A DNA stretch of 64,000 nt from Anodontia alba (GCA_964016985.1 OZ024827.1:24262933-24326932), one strand, 5' to 3'. Positions 1 to 10,489 are shown, numbered from the stretch's first letter. Translations and numbers: made by a program. Notes: generated by a model not told the origin, from the sequence alone.

Positions 1-477
1 CCAGTGGCTTCGATGACCTCTCTTAGTCTCATGCAGTTTGTATTTAAAAAAATCAACCAGAGACTAAGACAGGTCAAGGAAGACATCATAATCAGCTAGT
101 CCTCAGATGATTTTAATGATATACAGTTGCAAACTGTATGAAATCTCAAATTCAATTTTCTGGAGGAAAAAAGTAAAATATCATCAATCTGTTATCTCCT
201 AAATTGGCCTAGAGAGTGGTATAAGTTAAATAATATAGACGTTGGTTTGCTTTAATTGCTTTTTTTTTATAGTAAATCGCTAATGACATACTGTACAATG
301 CACACCGTGTTATGGGTCTACTCTGTTCACCAAAGTCCATTTTGGGACACATACATTTATGTGTTAATACTTAGTGATATGGAAAAGCACCGAGTGAGAA
401 GTATCTCGCTCCACAAAACTGTAGCAAGGTTTCTGATGACCACGAATAAGAAACGACACACATGCACACGCACGCAC

Positions 478-480
<3 letters not shown>
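1..480. other. No gene seen
   Basis: No coding region or RNA gene is visible. Around 150-215 there is a weak fragment of the family 6 hairpin (short matches to its TTTTCTGG and AGAGAGTG blocks). The rest is unassigned AT-rich sequence. Confidence 0.5.

Positions 481-524
<44 letters not shown>
481..524 (+). repeat. Poly(A) tract, 44 nt
   Basis: Uninterrupted run of 44 A following a CACACGCACGCACA stretch. No retroposon body is recognised next to it. Any reading frame through it is low-complexity lysine or phenylalanine and not a gene. Confidence 0.9.
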
Positions 525-525
<1 letters not shown>

Positions 526-715
526 AGCAACAAAGACACAACAGCAACAACAACTGAAGTTTTGGACTAGTTGGTGCCGTTTTCGTTTGTTTTGAGAAGA
601 AGACGAAGAAGGGAAAGGAGAAGCTGTTCGCTGATAATTTTGCACAGGGTTTCAGTTACAATACAAATCTTTTCTTCAAAAATCTGTCTCCCGTTAAATG
701 TTCATGTATTTCTTC

Positions 716-939
716 TTAACCCATTTATGCCTAGTGTCTCATAAAAGGACATTGGCAAACAGTGTAGACCCAGATCAGATGCCGCAGAACGCGGCGTCTG
801 ATCAGGGTCTACACTGTTTGCATTAAGTTCAGGAATTTCTAATAAACATAGTCATAATAAAAACTAACCAGACACCCTGCTATTGGAAATAGACTGGCCC
901 AAAGAGTTATGAAAAATCCACCAGGCATAAATGGGTTAA
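716..939. mobile_element. Family 1A hairpin MITE, piggyBac-like
   Basis: Starts TTAACCCATTTATGCC and ends GGCATAAATGGGTTAA, so it has inverted ends beginning CCC and a TTAA at each border, as in piggyBac elements. The centre is a strong hairpin: CAGATCAGATGCCGC pairs with GCGGCGTCTGATCAGG, flanked by GTGTAGACC and GGTCTACAC. At 224 bp it is the most complete 1A copy here. It is non-coding, so any movement would need a transposase from elsewhere. Confidence 0.7.
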
Positions 940-1119
940 TGCATGACAAAACAAAATGGGTTATACATGACAAAACGAACAAGACATCGGGAGAAAACAG
1001 AAGAGGATTCATGACAAATGATATTAATTTCGTCTTTGCCAAAAGCTTTCGTGACTGATCGTACAATCAGACATCTTCTAGTGTAATGGAAGCTAGCAGT
1101 AAATTATATCATTGACGTT

Positions 1120-1500
1120 GGGTAAAATTTTCAGAAGCTAGGCGACATTTTGAAATATATTATCATTTTCCCAGAAAATAAGGTTTTACATTTCATGCAA
1201 GTTGTCTCTTTAGATTTGCATGAAATGTCAAACCTTAATAATTTAAAATACCGTCTTCTGAATTTGTCCAGCGTGCCATTTCCTGAGCAAATTCAGCAGA
1301 CGACATCTTAAAATATTTTTCTCATTTTTCCAGAAAATACGGTTCAGCATTTCATGCAAATCTAAAGAGACAATTTGTATCAATTTGAGACAGTTTGCCT
1401 GAAATTCAAACCTTATTTTCTGGGAAATAAAAACGATATTTCAAAATGTCGTCTGCTGAATTAGCCAAGATTATGGTAAAGGTTAAGAGATGGTTATGTA
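1120..1500. mobile_element. Family 6 MITE, two adjoining copies
   Basis: Two consecutive foldbacks, about 1120-1260 and 1280-1500. Each has arms reading GACATTTTGAAATAT, TTTCCCAGAAAATA and CATTTCATGCAA, and ends with GTCGTCTGCTGAATT. Copies of the same design occur near 7370, 49345, 54480 and 62700. The head-to-tail arrangement suggests insertion of one copy next to another, or a tandem duplication. Confidence 0.6.
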
Positions 1501-1866
1501 ATCAGCCAATAACTTAAGCTCAACGTCGGACTTTCTCAGACAGACCAGTAATGAAATCACGCAATTCATTTTGTCATATTATCGTATATACTCTTTGAGG
1601 GGCCTTGTGGTTGGTCGCTGTGAGGCTTTTTCGGGTTCTAGCTTGTTTATTGTCTTATTTAGTGGATAATGTTTGGCATTGTGATCATTCCCTTGGGAGA
1701 GAGGGAGCTATTTGTTTTGGTTTTCGTTGATTTGTAACGTAAGATATCTACCGTGGGTTTCTTTTGGTGTCATTGCTAGGTTATTTTTGTGATTGTGACT
1801 TTTTCTAGAATCCTCTTTACTTTCTTAACACAGAGCTCCCTAACGGGGCAGTATCAGATGGCTCAC
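1501..1866. other. No gene; distant family 9 resemblance
   Basis: No coding signal. The segment about 1590-1830 has the T/G-rich texture and some short blocks of family 9 (for example GAGAGAGGGAGCT and TGATTGTGACTTTTT), but the match is weak. Confidence 0.3.
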
Positions 1867-2035
1867 GGAAATGGTCATCACGAAAACATGCCTATATAAT
1901 TTTGATCCCCTTGAACCCCACTTTAACAGGCGGTTCTAACGAGTACCCACAATCTATGTTTTGAGCAGAAATATGAAACATATCAGAGTTTTTTTTATCT
2001 GAAAATTTTCAGTTTTTGGAGGATGTACCTGTTTG
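1867..2035 (+). mobile_element. Family 8 MITE fragment
   Basis: Begins CATCACGAAAACATGCCTAT, continues through the AACCCCACTTT block, then jumps directly to the second-arm sequence GGCGGTTCTAACGAGTACCC and ATCTATGTTTTGAGCAG. Compared with the complete copy at 49814-50089 it lacks the first-arm copy of the hairpin and ends near GTTTTTGGAGG without the far TIR. Confidence 0.55.
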
Positions 2036-2194
2036 GCGCCAATGGCTCCTCTTTGTCACATAACATTGCATTGGTAGTACACTATTGAATCATGATTTTA
2101 TTATCTTAAAGGTAAAATGTGTTTTTAAGATAGATTATTGTAAATTTAAACTTTTAATGGATTGTATATGAATTGTGTGTCTGTAACAGTGCGC

Positions 2195-2566
2195 TTAAAG
2201 GCTCCATATTCCCCCAAAACAGACATTTTATTATCCAAGAAAGGTTTAATAAATTGATATACGGTATTAATACAATCATAAAATAAGGCATCTGGCAGCC
2301 TGTAAAAAATCAGTTAGTCTCTAGTTCTTGTACTGGATCAAACATGAACTGATGTTTTATCGTATCTCTGAATTAATGTTGCCAACATTGATTCAGAGCT
2401 ACGATTAAGATCATTTCATTTTTGATCCAGTTCAAAAAAGAGACTCCCTGAAATTTCACAGGCTATCAGATGCCACATTTTATGATCGTATTAATACCAT
2501 GTATCAATTCAATAAACCTTTCTTGGATACAAAAATGCCCATTTTTGAGGACTATGGAGCCTTTAA
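2195..2566. mobile_element. 372-bp foldback element
   Basis: One long imperfect inverted repeat. The left end TTAAAGGCTCCATA pairs with the right end TATGGAGCCTTTAA. Inner blocks pair through AAGAAAGGTTTAATAAATTG with CAATTCAATAAACCTTTCTT and GGTATTAATAC with GTATTAATACC. The arms run to a small loop near 2385. It is non-coding, and a reading frame on the plus strand at 2499-2696 is a by-product. I see no second copy in this window. Confidence 0.6.
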
Positions 2567-2670
2567 TTGTTTGGTGGAATTTTATATGTCAGTATGTATA
2601 TCTGTTTGTGATATTTTACACCAGGACGAGATAAAACTACGAAGACAAAAAGAGCTGCTACTCGTGTGTC

Positions 2671-2805
2671 CTCATCACGAAAACATGCCTATATAATTTT
2701 GACCCCCTTTAACCCCACTTGTACTTAGTAAAACTGGGGTTTACAGGGGTATACATTATTTTTCTTATTTCTGCTAAAAAACATAGATTGTAGGACGTCG
2801 AAATC
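2671..2805 (+). mobile_element. Family 8 MITE, left part
   Basis: Starts CATCACGAAAACATGCCTAT, then ACCCCACTTGTA followed by TAAAACTGGGGTTTACAGG, and stops near ATAGATTGTAGG before the GTTCTAACGAGTA tip. A truncated copy of the element complete at 49814-50089. Confidence 0.55.
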
Positions 2806-2811
2806 AGAGTA

Positions 2812-2945
2812 GTTTAACCCATTTATGCCCAGCGTCCCATAAAAGGGACATTGGCAAATAGTGTAGACCCAGATCAGACGCCACACAATGCGGCGTCTGA
2901 TCTGGGTCTACACTGTTTGCACTAAGTACAAGAATTTCTTGTTTC
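2812..2945 (+). mobile_element. Family 1A MITE, truncated
   Basis: TTAACCCATTTATGCCCAG at the left with the TTAA border, then the GATCAGACGCCACAC / GCGGCGTCTGATC hairpin. The sequence departs from the 716-939 copy after about 2945, so the right end is missing. Confidence 0.6.
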
Positions 2946-3474
2946 TAGTTTCTTAGTTTTTGCTTTATGTTCTTTATATTTCAGCTCCTTTTATGTAAGA
3001 CTAACATGATCTCAAACTGAAATCTGGGGGACAACTTTGGTGACATCCTGTTTGCTTTCTTGCATATCGAGCCCCCCTCACCCCACCCCTGAGAACAAAT
3101 TATTTTCTTTTAGGGTAGATCATTTTTCAGAAGGGAGGTAAAGTAATTCTTAGACAAAAGTCTCTCCCCTGAAAGAGTAGCCATTCTCCTTAGGACGATT
3201 TCAGAACCATTTCAGTTGCATGTTTAACACTTCAAACTATGTTCCCTCAGACTTACGTGTAGAGGTTTTATTACCAAACATTGTTGTCGAAATTGCTTTC
3301 CCGAAAAACACTTTTTCGATTCACAGAGTAGTGTCAGTGCGATAATTCTAAAAAAATTACCCCATAGCTTTTATTTTTTTTTTCTGGAGAAAAAAAAAAG
3401 AATAAAACAACCTTGATACTTCACACAGCTGGAGAGCCGGGCTCACACACGCATATTTCAATAATAACAATATA
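2946..3474. other. No gene; family 7 debris
   Basis: No coding region. At about 3100-3190 there are remnants of family 7 (TTTTAGGGTAGATC, CTTTTTCAGAAGGGA). The rest is unassigned. Confidence 0.35.
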
Positions 3475-3657
3475 CAGTTGACTCTCTTTACCTCAAACAC
3501 TGATAACTCAAACTACTGCTTAAGTCAAACTGAATGTTGGATAATGTTGGTTTAGTTTTGCTTGCTGTTCTTTACGTTACAACTGATACCTCAAACTTCT
3601 GTTATTTCAAACTGAAAATTCTGGTACTTTGGAGTTTGAGATAACGAGAGTCCACTG
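3475..3657. mobile_element. pogo/Tigger-like MITE, 183 bp
   Basis: Left end CAGTTGACTCTCTTTACCTC and right end (reverse complement) CAGTGGACTCTCGTTATCTC, flanked on both sides by TA. TA target sites and CAG...CTG ends of this form are typical of pogo/Tigger-type Tc1-mariner elements. Non-autonomous, with no coding sequence. Confidence 0.7.
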
Positions 3658-3914
3658 TACTCATACTTTATGACCTTGGTTTTAATCTACCAACCGGAGA
3701 TAAAGCGTTTGATCATATAACACGGCATCTTTATTTCTCAGGAGTATTCTGAAAGTAGCTGATTTCCAATTCGTAATCCAAATTGCTTAAATGGATACAG
3801 GAAAATATGAATCAAAATGTTGTTTGTTACAAGGTGCTTTAATGAAGGTTTACAGTTTTACAAACCTTACGACGTCTCTGACCTTCATTTTGTTGTCGAG
3901 TTATCACGGTGATA
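3658..3914. other. Nothing recognised
   Basis: Short unassigned spacer between two pogo-like MITEs. No coding or RNA signal. Confidence 0.4.
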
Positions 3915-4246
3915 CAGTCGACTCTCGTTATCTCGAATTCCAAGGGACTCTCTGAAATACTTCGAGATATCCGTAGTTCGACATATCAGGTTTGCAGAAT
4001 TGAGGAAAAAAATAATTTGATTAACCACATTTAACAAACTGATAGGTAATTGGACTTTTGAAGTTAGAGATATATTGAAAATATTGTGGAAAAGAGGAGA
4101 AATTGCTCCTTAGGAGCAATTTCTCCTCTTTTCTACAATATTTTCCATCTGTTGTTAGGTTTTCATGTATAGGCAGGGACCAGATTTTCACTTCGAGATA
4201 AGCGGTTATTCGAGATAAGCGAGGTCGAGATAACGAGAGTCAACTG
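3915..4246. mobile_element. pogo/Tigger-like MITE carrying a perfect hairpin
   Basis: Ends CAGTCGACTCTCGTTATCTC and, inverted, CAGTTGACTCTCGTTATCTC, with TA flanks; 332 bp. Subterminal TTCGAGATA repeats occur on both sides. Inside, about 4076-4146 is a nearly perfect hairpin whose arms contain GAGGAGAAATTGCTCC and its complement. That inner hairpin resembles the family 7 stem and may be a nested insertion. Confidence 0.7.
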
Positions 4247-4384
4247 TATATGTTTTCTGTGTTGATCTACCTTTGAGTTATGGAACCCCTACGCAGACGG
4301 AATAGTTATATGTAGCTGGAACGTTATCAAGAGTACTGGAATTGGTTGAACACTCGTAAAAATAGGTTTAAGCCCCATACCCTA

Positions 4385-4474
4385 AGCCCAGCAAACACAC
4401 AACGTGGCAACAACGTCACGATGTCGCAACGATGTTGTAACGACGTTGATGCGACGTTGCATATTTCTGGGAAG
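4385..4474. mobile_element. Family 3 palindrome, decayed right end
   Basis: Left end CCCAGCAAACACACAACG. The interior is repeated CAACGT / ACGTTG-like hexamers, and the right end decays to TTTCTGGG. Same short palindrome family as 6862-6958 and 29192-29288. Confidence 0.55.
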
Positions 4475-4712
4475 AGTTTTACTGTTGAACGTTTCAATGC
4501 GGTACTTCTGTTGCAGTCCGTCTTCATGTCTGCGTTTTGGTCTCATTAAAATGCTATTTTATGACGTCGTTTCGTTTCATTCAGCCCTTATGTGATGCCT
4601 TGGGGCGGCTGTCTTCCGTGACCAGGGCTTTCTTTAGGGTATTCCCATATTTATTTTTTAACAATGCAACTTCTGCTTTTGAAGGCATACCGGATTAAGC
4701 ATTCATATTATT

Positions 4713-4913
4713 TTAACCCATTGTAATCTGGAGACCCCCCTAAAAGGGTATTTAGCAAACAGCAGAATGCGGCGTCTGATCAGGGTCTCCACTGTTTGCA
4801 AATAAATTTTTCTCTAGGAATATCTAAATTTCATAGCCGGACGTACCTAAAATTGAAATAGGACTCTTCTAATATATAGTGTGGGGGAGTTCATTCAATC
4901 TACAATGGGTTAA
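4713..4913. mobile_element. Family 1B MITE, piggyBac-like
   Basis: TTAACCCATTGTAATCTGG at the left and CTACAATGGGTTAA at the right, TTAA on both borders, 201 bp. It carries GCGGCGTCTGATCAGGG but the pairing left stem is largely deleted. The right half has the 1B signature AATATATAGTGTGGG. Confidence 0.7.
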
Positions 4914-5099
4914 TCAATTTTTTAGACAGTCTGTAAAGAGTAATTGCCTGCATATATTATGAGACAGCATTTCTCTTTGTGCTTATTTGGAGGTCGTAAA
5001 GCGTCATCCCGTACATAGGTATAGTTATGATATCCTTGAATTCATTTTCTAGTCTTTTGGGACTACTCGGCTCACACATACTTAAGCAAAAGTAACCTA

Positions 5100-5207
5100 A
5101 GCTGAGGACACTGTGGAGGTTTATGGACTGCCATATCATTTCGTCGGTTCAGACCCTGGCCCTGGCCCGAGGGCAGTCCATAAACCTTCATAGTGTCCGA
5201 AGCTGAG
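5100..5207. repeat. Inverted repeat, about 30-bp arms
   Basis: AGGTTTATGGACTGCC (5117-5132) and GGCAGTCCATAAACC are the core of two longer inverted arms that also include GGACACTGTGG / CATAGTGTCC and an outer AGCTGAGG on both sides. The loop is about 40 bp. Probably a MITE relic; no second copy seen. Confidence 0.5.
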
Positions 5208-5833
5208 GCTATTACCTTTAATGCGTTAAACAGCGCTTGAAATTTTGAGTGGCAATTGACAAGCACATGGAAATTTGCCGGGACATTAAAAATATGTCTT
5301 CAGAGATATCGCACTAATATAAGGACGTACCAGCCTGCGCAATATGCAGCCACTCAGCCCAGCTATCTAAACAGCAAGTAAGTTTGCCTATACATTCCTA
5401 GCTCCATACGTAATTTTGCCCATGCATTCCTAGCCCCTAAACAAAAAGTGAGAAACGTGGGCTAATTTTCCGTCTTAATGAAATGATTTTCAAAAACGTG
5501 TTTAAAACACTCTTTGGCATTATGATAACTATTTTATAATGTCTTCATGAAATTGAATGGATATAAATTCAAATAAATTAAGTAACATATACGCGAAAGG
5601 TAGGTTTATGGGCAGTGAAAATGAATATGGCCACGTAATGAGTTATCTATCATGTTAGTCATACAGGCAGTGACAATAAATACCCTAATAATAATGCGCA
5701 GTTTTATCTAGGAATATGCGAAGTCTTATCAGGGCCGTCGTTGTTCGCAAGTATCATACATGTGGCACATTGTTTTTAATTTTGCTGTTGAACATGTTGC
5801 TGCTTTGAAAAGTCCATATTTTTCGCAAAGGCT
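5208..5833. other. Nothing recognised
   Basis: AT-rich unassigned sequence with no coding frame, RNA gene or repeat that I can match elsewhere in the window. Confidence 0.4.
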
Positions 5834-5896
5834 TTCAGAGCGGGCACTGTCACATATTATGGACCGGTCCATGTAAAGTGACAATGCCCGCTCGTG
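5834..5896. repeat. Short near-palindrome, about 57 bp
   Basis: GAGCGGGCACTGTCACAT pairs with ATGTAAAGTGACAATGCCCGCTC across a central ATGGACCGGTCCAT, which is itself a perfect palindrome. It could be a small hairpin MITE or a cruciform-prone site. Confidence 0.5.
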
Positions 5897-6109
5897 CTTC
5901 TATCCATAGATAGAGACCTGCACGTAATACGGTTATGACCAATGAATATAGCTTGTTACATACGTGATATGCACTACGTGAAAATAGAACTCTGTTTAAA
6001 GCTGTTAGGAGGCGTGAAGGATACTGCAGTTTTAATTATTCCCCATGAACAAACTTGACAACTTTTGTCATATTATTCCTGCTGTACTAATTTGATAATT
6101 AACACCAAA

Positions 6110-6307
6110 TGAGCCGGCGCATGTGAAAACCTACAAAATGGCATGTGCGCCCAGCGAAGACTCAGATCAGCCTAGGCATCCGCCCAGTCTTCGCTGTGCG
6201 TTCAATGGATAACTAAGATCCAAAGCTTTCTTCATGCGGACGGCGAAGACTCTGAGTCTTCGCTGGGCGCACATGCCATTTTGTAGGTTTTGTCATGCGC
6301 CGGCTCA
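6110..6307. mobile_element. Family 2 MITE, best copy
   Basis: TGAGCCGGCGCATG at both ends in inverted orientation. The inverted match continues for about 60 bp through AACCTACAAAATGGCATGTG and CGCCCAGCGAAGACTC. Family 2 copies usually contain two internal hairpins; here CGAAGACTCAGATCAGCC and CATCCGCCCAGTCTTCGC make the first. 198 bp, non-coding. Confidence 0.7.
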
Positions 6308-6416
6308 AATTTCATAAATATTTTTCTAATTACGGAACAAAAGTCGACACAATATTCTGCAACTAATTTATTTCGGAAATGCATAACAAATCATAAACAG
6401 AAAATAGCAGATTCGG

Positions 6417-6420
<4 letters not shown>

Positions 6421-6475
<55 letters not shown>
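6421..6475. repeat. (AG)n microsatellite
   Basis: About 27 uninterrupted AG units (55 bp). Confidence 0.95.
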
Positions 6476-6477
<2 letters not shown>

Positions 6478-6517
6478 AGATTGGAAAAGAACAGAGTCAT
6501 GAGATTCTATTTACTTC

Positions 6518-6705
6518 GGACCCATCTATTTCCAATTTAAGGGGTGTCTGGTTAGTTTTTATTATTACCATATATTATAGAAAATTTCTGCACTTAATGC
6601 AAACAGAGTAGACCCTGATCAGACGCCGCGTACTGTGGCGTCTGATCTGGGCTTACACTGTTTGCCAATGTCCATTTTATGGGACGAGAGGAGTAAATAG
6701 GTTAA
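6518..6705 (-). mobile_element. Family 1A MITE, reverse orientation
   Basis: Contains GGTGTCTGGTTAGTTTTTAT, TAGACCCTGATCAGACGCC and TGTTTGCCAATGTCC in the inverse order to the copy at 716-939, ending in TTAA at 6702-6705. The far end near 6518 is eroded. Confidence 0.6.
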
Positions 6706-6861
6706 AGATGTTCATGGCATCATTTCAACAATACTGTTTGCAGCGTCTCATCTTGGTCTTCCGCTTTGCTCTGGCCTGTCTGCCCGAATACGTACGGTAA
6801 ATACGGCAATTCGTTGCTTTTGTTATCCGCCTGCAAAGATAAAACCCTAAAATGCTGCAAA

Positions 6862-6958
6862 CCAAGCAAACACAAAACGTCTTTACAACGTCGCTGCAAC
6901 GTCGCGACGTTGCAGCGACGTTGTAACGACGTTGTTGCTACGTTGTGTGTTTGCTGGG
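6862..6958. mobile_element. Family 3 palindrome
   Basis: CCAAGCAAACACAAAACG at one end and CGTTGTGTGTTTGCTGGG at the other. The interior reads as phased CAACGTCG / CGACGTTG blocks meeting at GTCGCGAC. 97 bp and nearly self-complementary along its length. Confidence 0.7.
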
Positions 6959-7365
6959 AAAGTTGCTTGGGAAGAACAGATGCGCAGTCTTTTCTAGATT
7001 TTTGTTGTTCTCATATGCATATGCACTGAAGCTGCTTTGTGCGTGAGGGACCGCATAATGAATGTTTATGCAATAAACAAACTGTTATTTCATCACTGAT
7101 TATGTCTCAAGAAATAAAATACTGAACTAGAAGTATTGACCGAGGTCATAATTATCTCTAATGATACAATTTACTGCTAGCTTCCATTACAATACAGGAT
7201 GTCTGATTGCAGATCGAGTCACTAAAGCTTTTAGTGAGAGCGACATAAATATCAGTTGTCAGAGTCCTTCTCTCATTTTTCCTTCTCTATTTTAATATAT
7301 CATGCACCAAGAAGCCGGGCATCCACATTTACGGGAGACAGATTTTGAAGGAACACTATCTTAAT
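6959..7365. other. Nothing recognised
   Basis: No coding or RNA signal. A few words near 7180-7220 (TTACTGCTAGCTTCCATTAC, CTGATTGCAG) recur near 1060-1100 and 29690, which suggests an old dispersed repeat. Confidence 0.35.
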
Positions 7366-7612
7366 GAAACACTGCGCATTTTTTTGATAAGCGTATCTTC
7401 AACCTCAAGTTGAACGTTTAAGCTCCCCAACTTCTTAACCTTTTCCACCCTCTGGGCAAATTCAGCAGATGACAAATTGATGATGCTGTTTCTATATTTC
7501 CCAGAAAATAGAGTTGACATTTCATACAATTTAAATTGAATTGAAATGTCAAAATTTATTTTCTGGGAATAATAAGAAAAACATTTCAAAATGTCGTCTA
7601 CTGAAAATTATA
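7366..7612. mobile_element. Family 6 MITE
   Basis: Foldback with AATTCAGCAGATGACA on one side and TTTCAAAATGTCGTCTACTGAA on the other. The arms include TATTTCCCAGAAAATA / TATTTTCTGGGAAT and GACATTTCATACAATT / AATTGAAATGTC, with the loop near TTTAAATTGAA. Confidence 0.65.
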
Positions 7613-7949
7613 TCCAGGTCCGCAGAGATTGCTTCACATCACTATGTCCACGTATCTGAAGACACACAGATAATGTACTCTACAGAGTGAAACGCTTTCT
7701 TTCAGTTAAATTATTTAAATTACATTATTAAAGCACCTTTCTGAAATAAATCATGGCATATTCGCATTAAGATCGATTTTCAATTGCTATCTGGCCTCCA
7801 GAAGCTATCTTTCTGTACAAAACTTAAAATTAATTACTCAAAAAGCCTTGAATTAATAGTGTTTAGGTGCAGCTTGCATTCTGTTCCCGGAATTTAATGA
7901 GTTAAATAAATTCACTAAGGATGTTAGAATCCCTACAGTCTGACAAAGT

Positions 7950-8150
7950 TCTTAAGGGAAATAGATACCGTTCAAGGAACTAACTTTGACAAAATTGTTT
8001 TTGTCCCCTTTTGAAAAGGGGTCTACACTATAAGAAGAAAATCGCTTTTAGAAGGAGTAAATTATTTCCTTATAGTATAGACCCCTTATTTGAAGAGGTT
8101 GATATGCAGGAAAGCAAATGGGAAGCTACAAAAGTTGTCTCCCTTGTGAA
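7950..8150. mobile_element. Family 7 hairpin
   Basis: GGGGTCTACACTATAAG...CTTATAGTATAGACCCC forms a long hairpin with TTTTAGAAGGAGTAAATTATTT at its centre. Flanks CAAAATTGTTTTTGTCCCC and AAAAGTTGTCTCCC are shared with copies near 43361 and 45890. Confidence 0.55.
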
Positions 8151-8585
8151 AATGGCTGTTAGATTTTGAAGTGTATCTGCTCAATTAAAGCAGATTCTAA
8201 TTGCTGCGCATGCATTTTCAAACCTTCAGACGAGCTTTATTTGAAAGTATCCATAAATTTCATTGTGTAAAACCAAACAACACAAACAGAAAAGATTTAT
8301 CATTGCCTGTAATGGGACAAAGGACGTTTATACAGGGAAAGGTTTTGTAAACTGTCTACGGCTTTGACATTTAAATACGTTATAATATTCCTGGAAACAA
8401 TTTTGGAAGAACGCATACACTTCCGGGCTAAGCAATTCTTTCAAACTTGTTTTTACCTCTTTTTGAAATGAATACTCTAAAAGGGAAAAATAAAATGCTT
8501 CCGTTGGGAGCCCTCGTTTCGTTTTAGAAGAAACCCTGTTTCAGAAAGGGTGTCATAAACGGTTTAAAATTGACGCTTTGGATCC
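8151..8585. other. Nothing recognised
   Basis: Unassigned sequence with no coding frame or repeat match that I can defend. Confidence 0.4.
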
Positions 8586-8708
8586 TTGACTACCCAGAGA
8601 TTGCCTTGCGAAGACATTGATCACAGACTGCGCGGATGCGTGGTCTGATCAAAGTCTTTGCTGGGCACATATGCGGGCTTGTAGGAAATGCTTTGTCCAG
8701 GCTCATAT
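8586..8708. mobile_element. Family 2 MITE, fragment
   Basis: TGATCACAGACTGCGCGGATGCG pairs with the following GTGGTCTGATCAAAGTC. GTCTTTGCTGGGCACATATG and a decayed CCAGGCTCAT end follow. One hairpin unit of family 2. Confidence 0.5.
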
Positions 8709-9493
8709 CTTTTATATCAAGCAATAATATTTTTGCCTTGTTCTGAGCAATCACACTTACCAACAACAATTCTGTGTTACTCTCAAACTCTCCTTGTTCT
8801 TGTGTTTGTTCTGTCTTGTCTAGCTTTATGATCACCTCACTTCGGGAAGATAGTGCTGATTGTTAGATTAGTACTTTAGCTATGTGTTCTAGTTGCGGAT
8901 GTTCCTGCTAAATCGCTCGCCCTCTCGGTATTGGTGATCTCTATTGTGACACATCTTAAATGCCATTATTTTGTGAGTTAAGTCACCACAAAACTAGGAT
9001 TTTAATGGGCCGTTTTGAAACGTTTGTTGTTGTTGTTGTTGAGCCAACGTAACATTTAGAAATTAATTCAGAATCTTTATGATAAGTTTAGAAGTTAATA
9101 TATGAATAGGGATCAAACATGGCCGCGGTTTTCAACACCTCCCAAGGGACCTGGCGAATGTTAATGCATTGAAAAACCCTGTTTGATCGCTATTATTGCA
9201 TAAAAACTGAATACATTTGCTACATTTCGCGTTATTTCTTGAACTATTTTGTTTCGCCTTTTCCCCGATGTCACACGAACGCTGTTTGCACGGACTATGC
9301 CCGTTCTAGGGCCGGACAGTACACATCTCGTGACGGCAGCAATTCTGTGGCCCCGGTACGAGCATGTTGAAAGTTGCGTAGCCGTGCATTAACAGCGCGT
9401 GAATTGCCTTGTTAATATACGCCTTTTCGCAGGTTAAAGTACGGCTGTTAATAACGTGCGACACTGCTTTTTATGCAATAATACCGGTTACCC

Positions 9494-9526
<33 letters not shown>

Positions 9527-10382
9527 CTGTTAAGATAATTTTGCAGATAACTGGAAAAGGCCACAATCACGGAACACTTCTGCAATATTAGTTTATTACG
9601 GTCGCAAAAGGGACGTAAATATGGTCGTTGAAGTTGCTTACGCGAATAGTTGCTTTGGCAGTAGAAAAAAGCAAACAAATGAGAGTTACTACCACATATG
9701 ACGTAAACGGGAATGTTCAATGTAAAAGGCACCATGGCTATACAGAGACTCCGGAAGAAGATAAGTCAGCTGTCTTCGGCCACTGCAACCATAAAGCCCC
9801 GCAATTTTCTGTTAATGTTAATGAATAGCAAAACAAGCTTCCTACGATTAATTGGTTACCCAAGCTTCATAAAAAAACAAACATATAAAGCATAGTATCG
9901 CTAATTAAAGATCCTGTACCCCTACTTCGCTTTCTAAATTATTAACTTCTTGCCTTACTGCTATTAAAACTCATGTACAATAATTAGATGTTGTGAAAAA
10001 AAAGTACACAAAAGATCAGGCAGGAATTTGTTTTGGTCAATTAAAAATTCTGATGGGTACTTATTAAACTAAAGTCAAGAGGATTTCGAGCGTCCAGTTT
10101 GTCACCATATGGTTTTTCTACGCTTTATACAACTTTGTCTCATAATTTAATAAAAGAGAGACTTACAGACGAAACTGAGAGTACCTGTGTCGGAACTTTT
10201 TACGTCTCTCTTCATCAGGGTTCAACTGGTGGTTTTCGTTTACTCCAGTATTCCAATGGTGTTGTTTGACAACTCAGGAATCTCCAAATGTCTCAACATG
10301 TTGTTTCTGTTGAGTCCTCATCTTTACTCCATCATAGGGGTCCAACTATTGGTTTTCTTTTGTTTCAGCATTTCAGTTATTT
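8709..10382. other. No gene seen; minor simple repeats
   Basis: No convincing coding region. A (GTT)n stretch lies near 9026-9045, and a T13/A19 junction at 9494-9525 can form a hairpin. Short open frames at 9628-9828 and 10187-10438 have no recognisable motif and are not called. Confidence 0.4.
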
Positions 10383-10489
10383 CCCAGTCAGCATTCTACG
10401 TAAATCTATATCGGGCCGTCATCGGCCCGTCAGGGTAGCTGACGGGCCGATGACGGCCCGATGTAGATTTACGTAGAATGCTAGCTGGG
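10383..10489. mobile_element. Family 4 palindrome, 107 bp
   Basis: CCCAGTCAGCATTCTACG at the left; the right end is CGTAGAATGCTAGCTGGG. Arms of about 50 bp pair with about three mismatches and include the GC-rich blocks GGGCCGTCATCGGCCCG and CGGGCCGATGACGGCCC, around a loop of a few bases. Copies of the same length occur at 37886-37992 and, interrupted, at 38061-38427. Confidence 0.75.

Noticed and set aside
716..6705. CRISPR-like regularly recurring palindromic repeats
   Set aside because: The repeats are dispersed transposon hairpins with variable spacing in eukaryotic DNA, not an array with unique spacers.
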